The position numbers and the translations under genes are program-made. A DNA stretch of 64,000 nucleotides from Phaeoceros laevis (Eukaryota > Anthocerotophyta > Anthocerotopsida > Notothyladales), in assembly GCA_049999765.1 (NCBI GenBank), contig JBNGIQ010009230.1, positions 1 through 64,000 on the forward strand, in the 5' to 3' direction. This document shows, piece after piece, positions 10,500 to 21,285 of this stretch; position 1 is the stretch's first letter; every line of letters starts with the position of its first letter. The notes under the pieces were generated by a model that worked only from the letters and a program-made list of their open reading frames with translations, made no database searches and was not told the DNA's origin.

Positions 10500-12601
10500 C
10501 TAGTGTGCTTCAACGGTAACAAAGTCCTCGTCCCTAAACCGAGACAGAAAGTGTACCAACCTGTAAACATCAGGGAAGGCCGACACAGGCCCAAAAGAAA
10601 CACGAATGGACGAGAAGGTGGACACTTTGTCGAAGAAAGTGACATCCTTCACCCTCTCTGAAGGCCTGCTGAGGGCATGGGCTAGCCCGGGATTGCAGAA
10701 GGAGCCTGAGCCAATCACAATGTTGTTTTTCTCAGCCAACTGCTTCACCAGATCCGTGGAAAGGATGTTTCCTGCAGAGTCCACGAGGTTGAAGGCCACT
10801 ATGCTTCCCCTGTCATGAGTGGTCTGGGGCCCGTATAGCTGAACTAGAGATCTTCCTTCCTCTCCCTTGTGCTGAAGAGCTTTGAGTGCAGTAACAAGCC
10901 AGGCAGTCAAACACTGCACCCTTTTCCTGATCGAGTCCAGACCAATGGTCTCCAGATGTTGAAGCCCGAAATTTAGGGCTGCGAAGGAGAGCAGGTTGAT
11001 GTTCTCGTCTTCCGCTACAATATGGTAGTCTTTCCCAGGCTCTTCCTGTCCCAGACTGCAGGTGGGGGTGAACTTGAGGCTGTATAAACCTGAGCCACTG
11101 CGAACAGTAAAGGCAGGCTTCCTGACTAGCAAGAAGCCCATCCCTGCAGGGTACCCTAGCAAATGGCGAAAAGAGCCAATCGCAAATTCTGGTTGGACCA
11201 CAGACAAATCCATGGTTCCAGAAGGTATATATGTTGAGATATCCACCAACACATTCCATCCGCTTTGTTGAGCCTCGACAATCCAGTTGAGGGAATGCTT
11301 CACTCCTGACAGGCAGGATTGCCCAGGAAAAACAAAAAGTCCACTACGCTGCCCTTGGCTTCTTAGTGTTCTCCGAAGCATGGTACTGTGCATGGCGAGG
11401 TTCACTTCTCCAACAGCAGCAAGCATTGGTTTGACTCCCTGCTGACTTGCTGCAGTTGCGATCATCTTCACAGCTTCATGATTATCCTGGCACACTAGAA
11501 GAGAGCTTCCCTTGGGAAACCAGTACGCCTCTGCAAACAATCTGAATGCTGCTGTGAACCCTGTTGTGAATATCACGGTGTACTCATCCTTGTTGGTATT
11601 AAATAGCTCCAGGAGACGTTCATGGGTCTCAGTGACATGGCCCATAAGATGACTGGTTGAAGCGTTTTCGAGGCTAGCAGCTCTGAAGGACGGGGCTTCC
11701 TGCTGAATAGCTTTAGCATGCTCCTCCACCTGAGGTACATTACGCGACATGCATCAAAGGCAGGTTTCGTAAGACAGTCTAAGAACAAGCTTCATGGACA
11801 TGGTAGCGTACCAGGTGGACAGATATCTACCTGAAAACGTGAGAAGAGGGCGAAGTTGGCATAATCCAGGTACACAAATCTTTGCAAGTCCAGCTTAGGA
11901 TACTGCTCTTTGCGCACATTGTCAACAGACAGGTTGGCAAAATAATCCTCAAATTCTTCCAAAAACGCCTCTTCTGCAGCCTCAAATGGTGGCAACACAT
12001 CAGCTGCAGGATCAATGCCCGCCTCTGGTACCGAGGACGAGACCCATGTTTTGCTACTTGCAAGATGAGCAGGGATCAGTGATGGCAGGGGACCCAAGCT
12101 TTGCTTACTTTCTTCCTCAGGTCGCAAGCTCTCTCTCCTTGACAAACTGGACGATCTGCTTTCAGGGTATGGCTTTGCTGCTGCTCCCTCGTCTATACTA
12201 TCTGCGTGGCCAAGATGGGTTTCAACCTCACTAGGCAGGGAGCTGGGGTCTGTTTCCTGCTTCGCACTGGTCCACCTAGAGGAAACTGATCTGCTCCCTT
12301 TGACATACGGAGGACTGGTGCCTGATGATATGCTGAAAGATGGGGAAGCATTGAGGGAGGGCTCTAGTCTGCCATATCCTTTCGTTGCCTTCACGCACAG
12401 CCACCACAGGCAGATCAGATCGCAAATTAAACCTCTCAAAACAGGGTATTAGATAAAACATCCATCCAGATCCAGTGCTTTGGAAAGCTAGATCGACGCT
12501 TCAGCACAAAATTCCTCTGAGCACCGGACACCAAAAAGCAGTACCTGAGAGCTTCCAGACGTATTCGATCGTGACCGCAATCTTGTCAGCTTAGTGAACA
12601 T
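10500..12601 (-). CDS. MoCo-sulfurase-like PLP-fold protein (no PLP lysine), about 3 exons
   Basis: Belongs to the plant family annotated 'molybdenum cofactor sulfurase-like' (At4g37100/At5g66950 group), with an aminotransferase class V fold. Last exon 11729-10500 and preceding exon ending at 11831 are clear (frame ...LFSRFQ|VEEHAKAI...). The 5' part is uncertain: the frame before 12390 has no ATG, and a short first exon 12601-12545 (MFTKLTRLRSRS) joined near 12390 is the best guess. Residues before YLDYANF are Ser-rich and disordered. Family landmarks are DYANFALF, VIFTTGFTAAFRLFAEAYWF, GLFVFPGQSCLSG, GSGSFCNPG and IRVSFGP. Where class V enzymes hold PLP through SFYK, this protein reads GSFRHLLGYPAGMG, so the lysine is missing, as in some relatives (SFYR). 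Activity as a sulfurase is therefore doubtful. Confidence 0.8.
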
Positions 12602-13255
12602 TTCCGCCACTGACGGATCTTGCGAGCTTCCTGTCCTTCTCTGCTTACAGTCATCTCATGCTGCCCAAATACTGGCTTTCTTACCAAGGAGGTGGGAAGA
12701 GTTACCCACGCTACTGAAAATCGTAGAGCTGCTCGTAAACAGAAAGGCAATTGGGAGACTGAGATGAGGCAATGTCGTTATTCTCATCCTCGATCTGAGG
12801 CGAGATCCGTCCAAGCTAGACTTGCCGCTCGAGATAAAACAGCGCAGTCTCAAACCTCCCAGAAATGAGGTACGGCACATCTGAGGCAATGCAGATCAAT
12901 TCAACCTACTCCGCACACATCGGCTGCATTCAGTGTCACAGACGCGAGTTACAGGCATCGGGCAGCGGCAGCGAGTCGCCGTAGAGAGAAGCCAGGCCGG
13001 GACGGAACTAACTTGGTTTGCTTTGAGTTTGATCCCACGAGCTTGATCCCGACGAGGTCTTCTTTTTCTGCCAGCGCACGACCGTCCTTCCTGTGATGGG
13101 CCCACCGCTAAGCCGTCTGAAAAGGGTTGTGGAGGAAACTGTCCGCAAGTCAAGGGTTGGCGAGCATTGCTAAATGTGACATTCGACCGCATTGCGAGAA
13201 GCGATCGAGGAGCTTCAAGGGCAGCTATCAGGGCAGGCGGTATAGCACCTTCAGA
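12602..13255. other. Divergent intergenic region
   Basis: Separates the sulfurase-like gene (minus) from the small gene at 13256 (plus). Probably carries both promoters. No other gene seen. Confidence 0.4.
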
Positions 13256-13850
13256 ATGGCGCTCAAAGCATCCAAGGCGATCGTCCCCGCGTTGGTGGGA
13301 TCTATGGTTGTCTCTTACATTTTCTGGGATTTGGCTCGCAACCGCAAGGTTTTCGGAGGTGAGGATCTCTGGCCTGTGTCGCGAATCTGCTGCGCTTCCA
13401 TCTGTCTGTACTGCTCCCAAGTGTTCCCCCGCGTTGAATCTGTGCTGCGGTTCTCACGCTCGTGATTTGGGGTCCGGTTGCTGACGTTGCTGGTCAATTG
13501 AGGTAGTGAACGAGGTTTTGTTGCCTCATGGTATCAGAAACGCGTGTTGCACTGCAGGAATGAGCTCCCAAGCTATCTTGTATCCCTGCTTGTTAGGCAT
13601 TGCGGAGGAAGAGTTTGTGATGGAGCAAACTGCTTAAACCCTAGAATGGCGTGACCAATTCTGGCAATGCGCCTGTTGTCTGACTTGCTGCCGCCTGTGC
13701 CGAGCAGGAACTGTTCCAAGAACGCTGACCAAGGAATGGTTGCAAGAGACTGAGAGGCGCATGGATGAAGGATGGCCGACTGTTGCCGGGAAACCTGTGG
13801 TGATGAATCCGATAACGAGGCAGAATTACAGGCCCACTGGCGATTCCTAG
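13256..13850 (+). CDS. Small single-span mitochondrial-type protein, 2 exons, 81 aa
   Basis: Exon 1 13256-13358 (MALKASKAIVPALVGSMVVS...), donor GGAG|GTGAGG. Exon 2 13708-13850 after acceptor GAGCAG. The join completes FGG-TVPRTLTKEW and the frame ends DS-stop, 246 nt in all. One hydrophobic helix (IVPALVGSMVVSYIFW) near the N terminus is followed by a basic RNRKVFGG and the motif PVVMNPITRQNY. I recognise this pattern, FGGTxPxT...KEWW...PVVMNPISRQN, as a small conserved plant protein of the mitochondrial inner membrane, possibly an accessory of respiratory complex I. That name and role are from memory and not certain. Both exons are too short to be noticed as separate open frames. Confidence 0.8.
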
Positions 13851-13919
13851 GTGAGGAGGACCGGGGAAGAAGCAATGCGGTTGCTTATAGATACTGTCAG
13901 AATTGAGCTGATCTTCTAC

Positions 13920-14152
13920 AACTAGGGGCAGCTTTTACAATGCTGTTAAGAATGAGGGTAGTGATCCGGTTTGGAAATTGTCTCCGACACGATGTTCAGG
14001 AGACTCTTTGTGGTTGGACCTAATGGACCTATTTCTGAGGTGATAGGCTGCTTTTACGATGCTGTTAAGAATGAAGGTTGGAAATTGCTTCCGACACGGT
14101 GTTCAGGAGACTCTCTGTGGTTGGACCTAATTGACCTATTTCTGAGGTGATG
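13920..14152. repeat. Tandem duplication of about 110-120 bp, two copies
   Basis: Copy 1 (about 13928-14045) and copy 2 (about 14048-14152) share the blocks GCTGTTAAGAATGA, CCGACACG, TGTTCAGGAGACTCT, TGTGGTTGGACCTAAT and GACCTATTTCTGAGGTGAT. Copy 2 lacks about 13 bp near its start. It sits between the 3' ends of two convergent genes (13850 and 14322). Confidence 0.9.
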
Positions 14153-14321
14153 ATGAATGTAGAGACCTATGGTTGTGTTGTGACACAAATCTGCGACAAG
14201 GGCATTCAACACTCTTTGCCATGTCCTGGCACATTCAAGCAGAGAACAGTTGCCAATTTATCAGTACATTTATTATCCTGTCAACACAAACTCGCTGTTC
14301 AGAAGTGGTGCCACTCACTCA

Positions 14322-15275
14322 TTATACAGAGCGCTTGAAGGACCGGCCCTGTGCAGTTTTCTTTTCTTTCACAGCAGTAGGGTCTTCCGGCCTGGCTCTG
14401 TTAAACGCCTGGATCAGAGTATCTACCCGCCTTCTCATCCTGGTGTGCATGAAGGCCTTGGAGCACTTGATGTGGTAGCTGACATAAGCGTAGAAAGTGG
14501 ACAGACTCCACACCACTTTGTCAAGGCTGTCCCCTTCCACATGCCTGGGGAAAATGACAAACGACACAAACCCCGAATTGGCATCCAGCGCTTGAGGAGG
14601 AGCACCCTTCAGTTCCAAGGGCGGAGTTGGCGACCACTTGCAGAGCGGTGCAGTGTTGAGCCCGGCTGTGCGCCTCGCCTCCATAAACTCCTGTAAGAAG
14701 GAAGTGGCCAGCACCACGTCGTTGCTGTCCTTGAACCGCATCGGGAACACCACAATCACCTTCTCCGGCTGCGGGATGACGAAGTAGGACTCCTTGGGCC
14801 TGTGCACCAGGGACGTGAGGGAGTCCGCATCAGGGTCCACCTGCTTGGCAGCCAGATGCTTCAAGATCTTGCGCAGAGGAGCTCCCAGTACCACAGACCT
14901 CAGGGAAGCGAGCCTGGTGACCAAGGTCATCCGTTCCCCGTCATCATCAGGCAGCTTGGTGAGATCAAGCCTCAAGGTAAGGTGGAAGCCGGACTCGGGA
15001 ACCTCCATGACCTGCACTGCGCCGCCATAAGTTCCTCTGACAGCCTCGGCAGCGCCGAAGGGAAGGCCGCCGGAGAAGACCGTCTCAGGAGGAGGAGGAG
15101 GGATGGAGATGGACAGGAACAGGTGCACCGGCTCCTTGGCTGTGGCCCAGATGTGGTACCGCACATCATCAAACTCCACCAAAAGGTAGTCAATCTCCAC
15201 TGCCTTGTCGATGGTGCGTAACCGGGCCACGAGCGTATGCAGCAGCACTCGCGATGGCCCCTGCAGCAGAATCAT
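14322..15275 (-). CDS. ARPC2: Actin-related protein 2/3 complex subunit 2 (ARPC2), intronless, 317 aa
   Basis: Structural subunit of the Arp2/3 complex, which nucleates branched actin filaments at membranes downstream of SCAR/WAVE. With ARPC4 it forms the core contacting the mother filament. The start is set at the conserved MILLQGPSRVLL. The frame is open 35 codons further upstream but those residues do not match the family. Clear family blocks: EIDYLLVEFDDVRYHI, PPPPPETVFSGGLPFGA, GAPLRKILKHLAAKQV, VVFPMRFKDSNDVVLATSFL, FVIFPRHVEG, TFYAYVSYHIKCSKAFMHTR, MRRRVDTLIQA. Length is as in other plants. No intron is present, whereas plant homologues usually have several, so a retrocopy that replaced the parent is possible. 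It converges with the small gene at 13256. Confidence 0.95.
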   Translation of the reverse strand: MILLQGPSRVLLHTLVARLRTIDKAVEIDYLLVEFDDVRYHIWATAKEPVHLFLSISIPPPPPETVFSGGLPFGAAEAVRGTYGGAVQVMEVPESGFHLTLRLDLTKLPDDDGERMTLVTRLASLRSVVLGAPLRKILKHLAAKQVDPDADSLTSLVHRPKESYFVIPQPEKVIVVFPMRFKDSNDVVLATSFLQEFMEARRTAGLNTAPLCKWSPTPPLELKGAPPQALDANSGFVSFVIFPRHVEGDSLDKVVWSLSTFYAYVSYHIKCSKAFMHTRMRRRVDTLIQAFNRARPEDPTAVKEKKTAQGRSFKRSV

Positions 15276-15944
15276 CGCACACACTCTCCACTTTCCCCCT
15301 GCCGACCTGCCTGACACTGGAACAGATCCCGCAAAAACCTCAAGTTCGCAGATCCCAAAGTGAGCTGTTGAGGACAACACGAGGTCCCAAGCGCTCGGGT
15401 TACTGCTCTAGTCCGTAATTCGCAAATGGTTTCCTGCTTCCAGCCTCCTCAATGCACAAGCTAGACTAGCCTACAGCGCAAAGGAAAAACAGGTTACTGG
15501 TGGTGCGAAGCCAGCTCGGTCTCCTGCAAGTTCGCTCGTGGAGGGTGCAATAATAAGCCTCTGGTGCTCAGGCAGTACATTCACAGTAGTACATTCATAG
15601 GGTCATTTCTTAAATTCTTATGGCCAATGTAGGCTACACCGGTTACTCGTGTTTTGCTTCTCGCATGGCCATCTATTTGGTGTACAGTACGTACAGTAGT
15701 CTCCTCAGGGTCTGGTGCTTCTTGGAAAGTGCGTGTGGCCTACACATTGGATCTTTATATTCAGTGCCGGGCCGGAGGGGCCGTCATGTGTTTTGTTTGT
15801 ATCATCCAGCGGAAGCATGAGGATTTCTTATTGAGAAAATTAGGTAAGCCGTGACGACTCCTCATGACAAATCCAGCGTGAACATTTGACGTACGTTGAT
15901 ACATGTTTGCATGTCTTCTAGTTGTTTTCTATGCATTTTGCGCA
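15276..15944. other. Intergenic (ARPC2 upstream)
   Basis: Upstream region of ARPC2. The minus-strand frame continues open to 15380 without family match. No other gene seen. Confidence 0.4.
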
Positions 15945-16755
15945 TTTCAGAAATGCGTTTCCTCCAGCGAAGAAACTCAAGAACTCAAGAAATGCGGTGC
16001 CGCGTTTCCAGGTTTTTAGGGCGTTTTTAGAATAATGTCACGAGCTTAATAAAGTAGCGCGAAACGCCATGGCAAAACGGAAACGCGTTTCTCAAAAAAA
16101 GGCCATGTCGGTTACTTCAAGTCGCGAGACGAAAAGCAAGCCATGCCTGATCGCAAGCAAGCCATCCTGGCGTCGCGCTCCCCAGATCGCCTAATCCTGG
16201 CATCGCGCCATGCCTGTGCGCGCTCCCCAGCAGCCGCTCCGCCTCCCACTCCAGCCACTCCACTCATGCTCTATACCAGGGATGGCCGCAGCCTCGTGCC
16301 AGTCCCGGTGCTACCCTCGAGGCGACAAACTGCTTGGAATCGAATCACAGTAGAGATTCGACTACTTTGATAATTAAACTAGTTTGCCCTTTCAAGTTTG
16401 TAATTGCCCGCCACTATGCGTCCCCCATTCGATTCCAGGTAATTTGCCCTTTCAAGTTTGTAACTGCCCGCCGCTATGCGTCCCCCATTCGATTCCAAAT
16501 AGTTTGCCCTTTCAAGTTTGTAACTGCCCGCCACTATGCGTCCCCCATTCGATTCCAAATAGTTTGCCCTTTCAAGTTTGTAACTGCCCTCCCTACGCCG
16601 CGTGCTACATTATTACTTTAATCTTAAAATTTTAAAATACAATAAAAAGGAGTCTAGTCATGCTTCCTTGAGACACCGGCCAAAGTAAGGCAACGTAAGG
16701 AAACGTGGAGAAACGCATTTTCCTTTCAACCGTTTCTTAAGCCGCGGTAACTAAG
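15945..16755. mobile_element. hAT-like non-autonomous element, copy A
   Basis: Shares with the element at 21286-22825 the ordered blocks CGTTTCCTCCAGCGAAGAAAC, AGGGCGTTTTTAGAATAATG, CACGAGCTTAATAAAGTA, AAGCAAGCCATGCCTGATCG, CGCCTAATCCTGGCATCGCG, the tandem units around 16382-16600 and a right end GCGGTAACTAAG. The left terminal repeat is diverged, so the start is approximate. No transposase coding seen. It lacks the 598-bp insertion present in the other copy and thus shows the empty site. Confidence 0.75.
16382..16600. repeat. 60-bp tandem repeat, about 3.7 units
   Basis: Units begin TTTGCCCTTTCAAGTTTGTA and recur at 16382, 16442, 16502 and 16562 with a 60-bp period and few differences. The related element at 22.4-22.6 kb has the same core at about 80-bp spacing, with an extra TGATTTGACTACTTTGATT segment, so the array length differs between copies. 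Confidence 0.95.
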
Positions 16756-17154
16756 TTCTGCATCGTATAATTGAGTTGTCTTAAATGATCCTATATTATA
16801 AAAAAATAGGGAGAGAAAGTGTTTGTGTGTGACATGCTCTCACTTCAATCTCATGCGAAGGACATGGGGATATGAGTGTTACGTGCGCGCACGTAGGAGG
16901 GAGCGTGAGCGCGCGCGGTAAAATAATGTTGTAGACAAGAATTGAACCAACAACTTGCTCATCCCATTGGGAGAACCCAACCATGTAATCTACTCCATTT
17001 CATAGAATTTAATGGTTCAAATTTTTTATATCCCTTTAATTCTAAGGGTTTATGGGTTTTAAGAGTTGAACAATTTAAAGATATAAGGTTTAATATTAAG
17101 GGTTTGTATCTGGTGGATGGCATGTGTGGGCATCGGGATGGATGATTTAAGGTT

Positions 17155-17660
17155 CTAAACCGATGGATGAGGATGGACGGGGATGGACGGGGATGGACGG
17201 GATGGATAGGTAGACTGGATGGATNNNNNNNNNNNNNNNNNNNNNNNNNNNNNNNNNNNNNNNNNNNNNNNNNNNNNNNNNNNNNNNNNNNNNNNNNNNN
17301 NNNNNNNNNNNNNNNNNNNNNNNNNNNNNNNNNNNNNNNNNNNNNNNNNNNNNNNNNNNNNNNNNNNNNNNNNNNNNNNNNNNNNNNNNNNNNNNNNNNN
17401 NNNNNNNNNNNNNNNNNNNNNNNNNNNNNNNNNNNNNNNNNNNNNNNNNNNNNNNNNNNNNNNNNNNNNNNNNNNNNNNNNNNNNNNNNNNNNNNNNNNN
17501 NNNNNNNNNNNNNNNNNNNNNNNNNNNNNNNNNNNNNNNNNNNNNNNNNNNNNNNNNNNNNNNNNNNNNNNNNNNNNNNNNNNNNNNNNNNNNNNNNNNN
17601 NNNNNNNNNNNNNNNNNNNNNNNNGTAGACTGGATGGATGGATGGGATGGGTGGAGAGAC
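17155..17660. repeat. (GGAT)n / GGATGGACGG low-complexity tract interrupted by a 400-N gap
   Basis: GGATGGACGG repeats lead into N 17225-17624, and GGATGGATGGGATGGG follows. The 15 bases left of the gap (17210-17224) and right of it (17625-17639) are identical: GTAGACTGGATGGAT. Confidence 0.95.
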
Positions 17661-18099
17661 GGGTGATTATCGTCGAATACGACGGGGCGTATACTAGTCT
17701 CTTTCACAAAAATTTCTCTATTGTAGGGCAAGGATACAATCGTACAAATCTTTCTTCCTTGCTACCCATCCGTACATGTATATACTCATATTTCTTTCTT
17801 TGACTGATTTCTTGTAAGTTTGCATGCCTCTATTTTAAAGCAAAAAGATTCTATGTGAACATTTTATGGTCCTACGGCTATACTAGCAAAGGTTAGAATT
17901 GCAACTAACATATGTTTCTTGTCATTGTAGAAGACCTTGCAGCTGATAGGATTGTACAAACTAAATTTTTGTCTGAATTCAACCTCATTTAAATAAAACC
18001 AATGTTTTTTCTTTCTTACTCATAATATTGCATGTGATCGTTAAAAACTCTTTTAAGACTAGTGGTTACCTCGGTTCCGCTGTAGTTTCATCATTTCGA
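17661..18099. other. A/T-rich intergenic
   Basis: No gene seen. Confidence 0.4.
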
Positions 18100-18900
18100 A
18101 CTTTAGATAAGCTTTTCAAGCTTATCCAACTGAATATGTTGCTCTTCGGCTGCAAGCTCTAATGCAGTTTTACTGTCCCTTGCAATGCGAAGACGTTTAT
18201 GACAATGATCCGAAGTACTTTTTTTCAATGTCGATAAGGTGATGAATCATTTTTAGCTTACTGCATTCGGCATCTGACAATAAAAATGTTACTTATAAGT
18301 ACACTGCAGGTTTCATATAAGCTGCACAAAGGAAACTGCAACCATTATCACCTCCTTCACTGTCACTAGCTGCAACTCTTTTTTTTTCGACAAAAGTACG
18401 TGATTTAGTTGAAGCAGACGTGGTCGGTTTGAATATGGCATCAGCAGATACTACACCTGTAAATCGAACATTTGTATTTGTGTCGGTTGTTCTACCAACC
18501 AGAATGGGGCCTGGCGTATGCAGGTCCAAGACAGAAGTTGTTTGCTCCAAATTTTGTCCATCAGTAGCATTAGATGTGTACTCTGTACTTTCTTCTGGAG
18601 TAAGAGGTATGTCTGTAGCAATAAAATTGTCAAGTTCTCAGTCCCTACTACAAAGTGAGCAAGTTTATAAATCGTAAATAGTTCGGTTCATGAATATTGG
18701 AGTTGCCTGGAAACTGGAGTTTCTTGACCTCTAACTAGTAGTGTATGTTTAAATCTAAGCATGACAAGATCAACAGGTACCGATTTCACGCCTCATATCC
18801 TCTCTTCTGATTTCCTCTGCAAAACGCCGCGTATCTGATAGCTTCCTCAAGGAACCGTCAAAGCACAACATCTCATCCTCATCTCTGACGTCATCCAAAT
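18100..18900 (-). pseudogene. Coding-like exons of an unrecognised gene (possible relic)
   Basis: Three minus-strand stretches look coding. About 18900-18785 reads DEDEMLCFDGSLRKLSDTRR and continues FAEEIRREDMRREIG. About 18620-18293 is an open, Thr/Ser-rich frame (LHTPGPILVGRTTDTNTNVR, SASTKSRTFVEKKRV). About 18230-18115 reads KTALELAAEEQHIQLDKLEK, like the end of an ankyrin repeat. I could not join them into one certain model and found no start codon. It may be a real gene of unknown family or a degraded copy. Confidence 0.35.
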
Positions 18901-19149
18901 TAAACAAATGGAAAACGTATGGCTACACATGCAGCTTTTGCTACTTCTCTGCGCAAGACGCCATGCCCATACCAGTTAGAGCAATCGCTCCGTGCAACCA
19001 CAAGCACGAAGATCCGTGCAACTCACAAATGAAGATTCGTGCGCGCTGAAACTCGCACAAACTCAGCGCAAGAGCAATGACGCTGGAACTAAGTGCAAGC
19101 TCAATGGCGCACAAAAGCAATGGCGCACGAAACTGAGTATAAGAACTCA

Positions 19150-19413
19150 AGGAGTCCATGCTACGACAGATGAAGGATAGGTTGCAGGAACAGAATCAAT
19201 TCATGAAGCAAGGACGCGGAGGCAAACTGAGAAGTTGGAGAAGTTGAAATCAGAGCATGGGAAGGAGATTGAGAGGCTGAGACATTTGATAGAACAACAG
19301 GAGAAGGTGCTTGCATATGAAGGGTTTAGAACCCTAGAAGATTTGGTTCCAACCATTCTCAAGGGGCTGGGAGAGTATATAAAGACAGTAAAAATGTTCG
19401 AGCCACTGCTCTG
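19150..19413 (+). pseudogene. Coiled-coil protein C-terminal fragment, frame-broken
   Basis: From about 19206 to the stop at 19413 one frame reads RRQTEKLEKLKSEHGKEIER, LRHLIEQQEKVLAYEGFRTL and ends with EYIKTVKMFEPLL, a strong heptad coiled coil. The preceding bases code LKESMLRQMKDRLQEQNQFM in another frame, also coil-like, so a frameshift near 19200 seems to split one coil. Family not recognised. Confidence 0.4.
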
Positions 19414-19708
19414 AGTAATGGCTTTTGTGCTTATTTTATTTAGTCCTTGTTTTGCATGTTTTTTTTGCTTTTGGCTAATTCCATTTTTCTTTTCCTTCAA
19501 AGATCATATGCAGACGGTCGTAGAAGATTTTGGGTTGACCTGGATAGAAGAGTATACAAAAAGCAAGGACTACAGATTTTCTAGTTTTGTTTTATGCCTG
19601 CAATTTGCGAATGAGACAACTGATCCTAGCAGAAAGCCTCAGCTCTCTAAAGAGAATCAATGGCGCGCTCTAGCGCTAGAGCGGGCCATTGCAGTTGGAC
19701 GCACGTGA

Positions 19709-21285
19709 TTGCATACAATCACAATGCTATAATTAGGAGTTACTTAATCACAATTGTGTTTGGATGGTGACATAATGGCATACCAAGGCTAACTGATTAT
19801 GCATCTTTCACTTGCATAATATTAGCAGATAAACTCTCGGGTGCTTGAAGCATCAAACTCGTATCCTATATTATCGTTGTCTAAAGAGAGGTTAACATCC
19901 ATATTGTTAGACATTGTTTTGAAGTAGTAGTAGATCATAAACTTTCAAATTTTGACAATAGTTAACTATTGAAACAGCCTCAGAGCATAACACACTTTTG
20001 TCCTAGATATATTATTAACTTATCATATATAGGCAAGATGACCTCTTCCTTGCCTACGATTTAGAGGAGTTTTATCTTACCAAGGGCCAATGAGCTCTTT
20101 ATTGGTAGCCAATTTAAGAGATGTCAAGCAGGCAATAAGATGATAGAAATACATTTTTTTGTCATTAAACTCCCAGCCTTAGTTGCCGAAGTGTAAAATA
20201 CGGAAGCGAGAATGTTACGTACGTGACGTCAAATTGACAGTTCATTGAAAAATGGCGATTCAGAATCACCGCATATACGGTGTATTTGCAAGTAATTATA
20301 TCACAGGATACGGTTTTATCTATATATACTTAGTTACCTTACTTAACTACATCACTTAGGGTTTGAGCATCGCACATGAGTAGGCGATGGCGGGCCGTTG
20401 GCAAGCAGGCGGAGCGGAGCGATGAAGGGCACTAGACGAGCGTGCATCTTGAGTTTGGCAGCACGTGCGACAACGGGCGAAATCGTAACTAGCATGTACT
20501 AACTTTGAAATCATATCGTATAAATACGGTATTTTGAATTTTTTCCACCGTATACAATGAAAGTTACCTTACGATTCCTATTTACTACACGATAACTTAC
20601 GTATGAATCGCCGATTTCTTCAACTAAGCTCTTAGCTCAAAGATTCTTTATAACTTGTATTTTATTTATCAATATCATATTTCAAAATTTTCATAAATTT
20701 CTTCGTTGTTGGAGTAATATCAAACTATCCCTCCAACAAAAAACTATCCCTCTAAAATGGCTGGTATTTTTTATACCTAAGTACCACTTACTGCTAAGGA
20801 ATCGGTGCTAGTATTTTTTATACCTAAGCACCACTTCGTGCTAAGGAACCGGTGAACCTAAGGTGTCTCCGGTGTCCTAATCAAGGTGTCCACCACAAAG
20901 TGTTATTTACTACTATGAATAAGGAGTCCAAAGCTAGTTGTGGCCTACGGCGAAACGTTTCGGTGAATTTGAACTTTTTAAGCCATTTGTTTCCGAAAGG
21001 GGGATATACCCCGATTTATACTTTTATATTACGGGGGCTGGAGGAGGGCGAGGAGGCGGGCGAGGAGGAGGGCACGGGTTTGAAGAGGGCGAGGAGGAGG
21101 GCGTGGGCTGTTGGAGGAGGAGGGCGCGGCGAGTAATGAACTGTTTTTTACATTCCAAAATTTTTTAACTAATGTCATTCCATCCAGTGCGTTTCGGACG
21201 CGTTTTGAACGGACGTACGTTCGGAACGCATTTCAGTGAAGCCCGAAACGTGTTTCGCGTAAGTATGGTCCAAAGTGCAATGGAG
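19709..21285. other. Gene-poor A/T-rich region
   Basis: No supported gene. Holds an imperfect 50-bp direct repeat at about 20762-20855 (both units contain GTATTTTTTATACCTAAG and GCTAAGGAA), a CTTAGTTACC terminal-repeat-like motif at about 20330, a purine-rich GGAGGGCGAGGAGG tract near 21040-21120, and many AAACGYGTTT motifs from 21180 on. Confidence 0.5.

Noticed and set aside
13525-13545. ATGGTATCAGAAACG resembling a retrotransposon primer-binding site
   Set aside because: Only the first ten bases fit and no LTR end (CA) or terminal repeat precedes it.
16382-16620. Regular 60-bp repeats considered as a CRISPR array
   Set aside because: Units are contiguous with no unique spacers, lie in a transposon family and in a plant nuclear genome.
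20938-21168. Open frames rich in Gly/Glu/Arg near 21.05 kb
   Set aside because: Produced by a GGAGGGCGAGGAGG purine tract; no conserved start or neighbouring exons.
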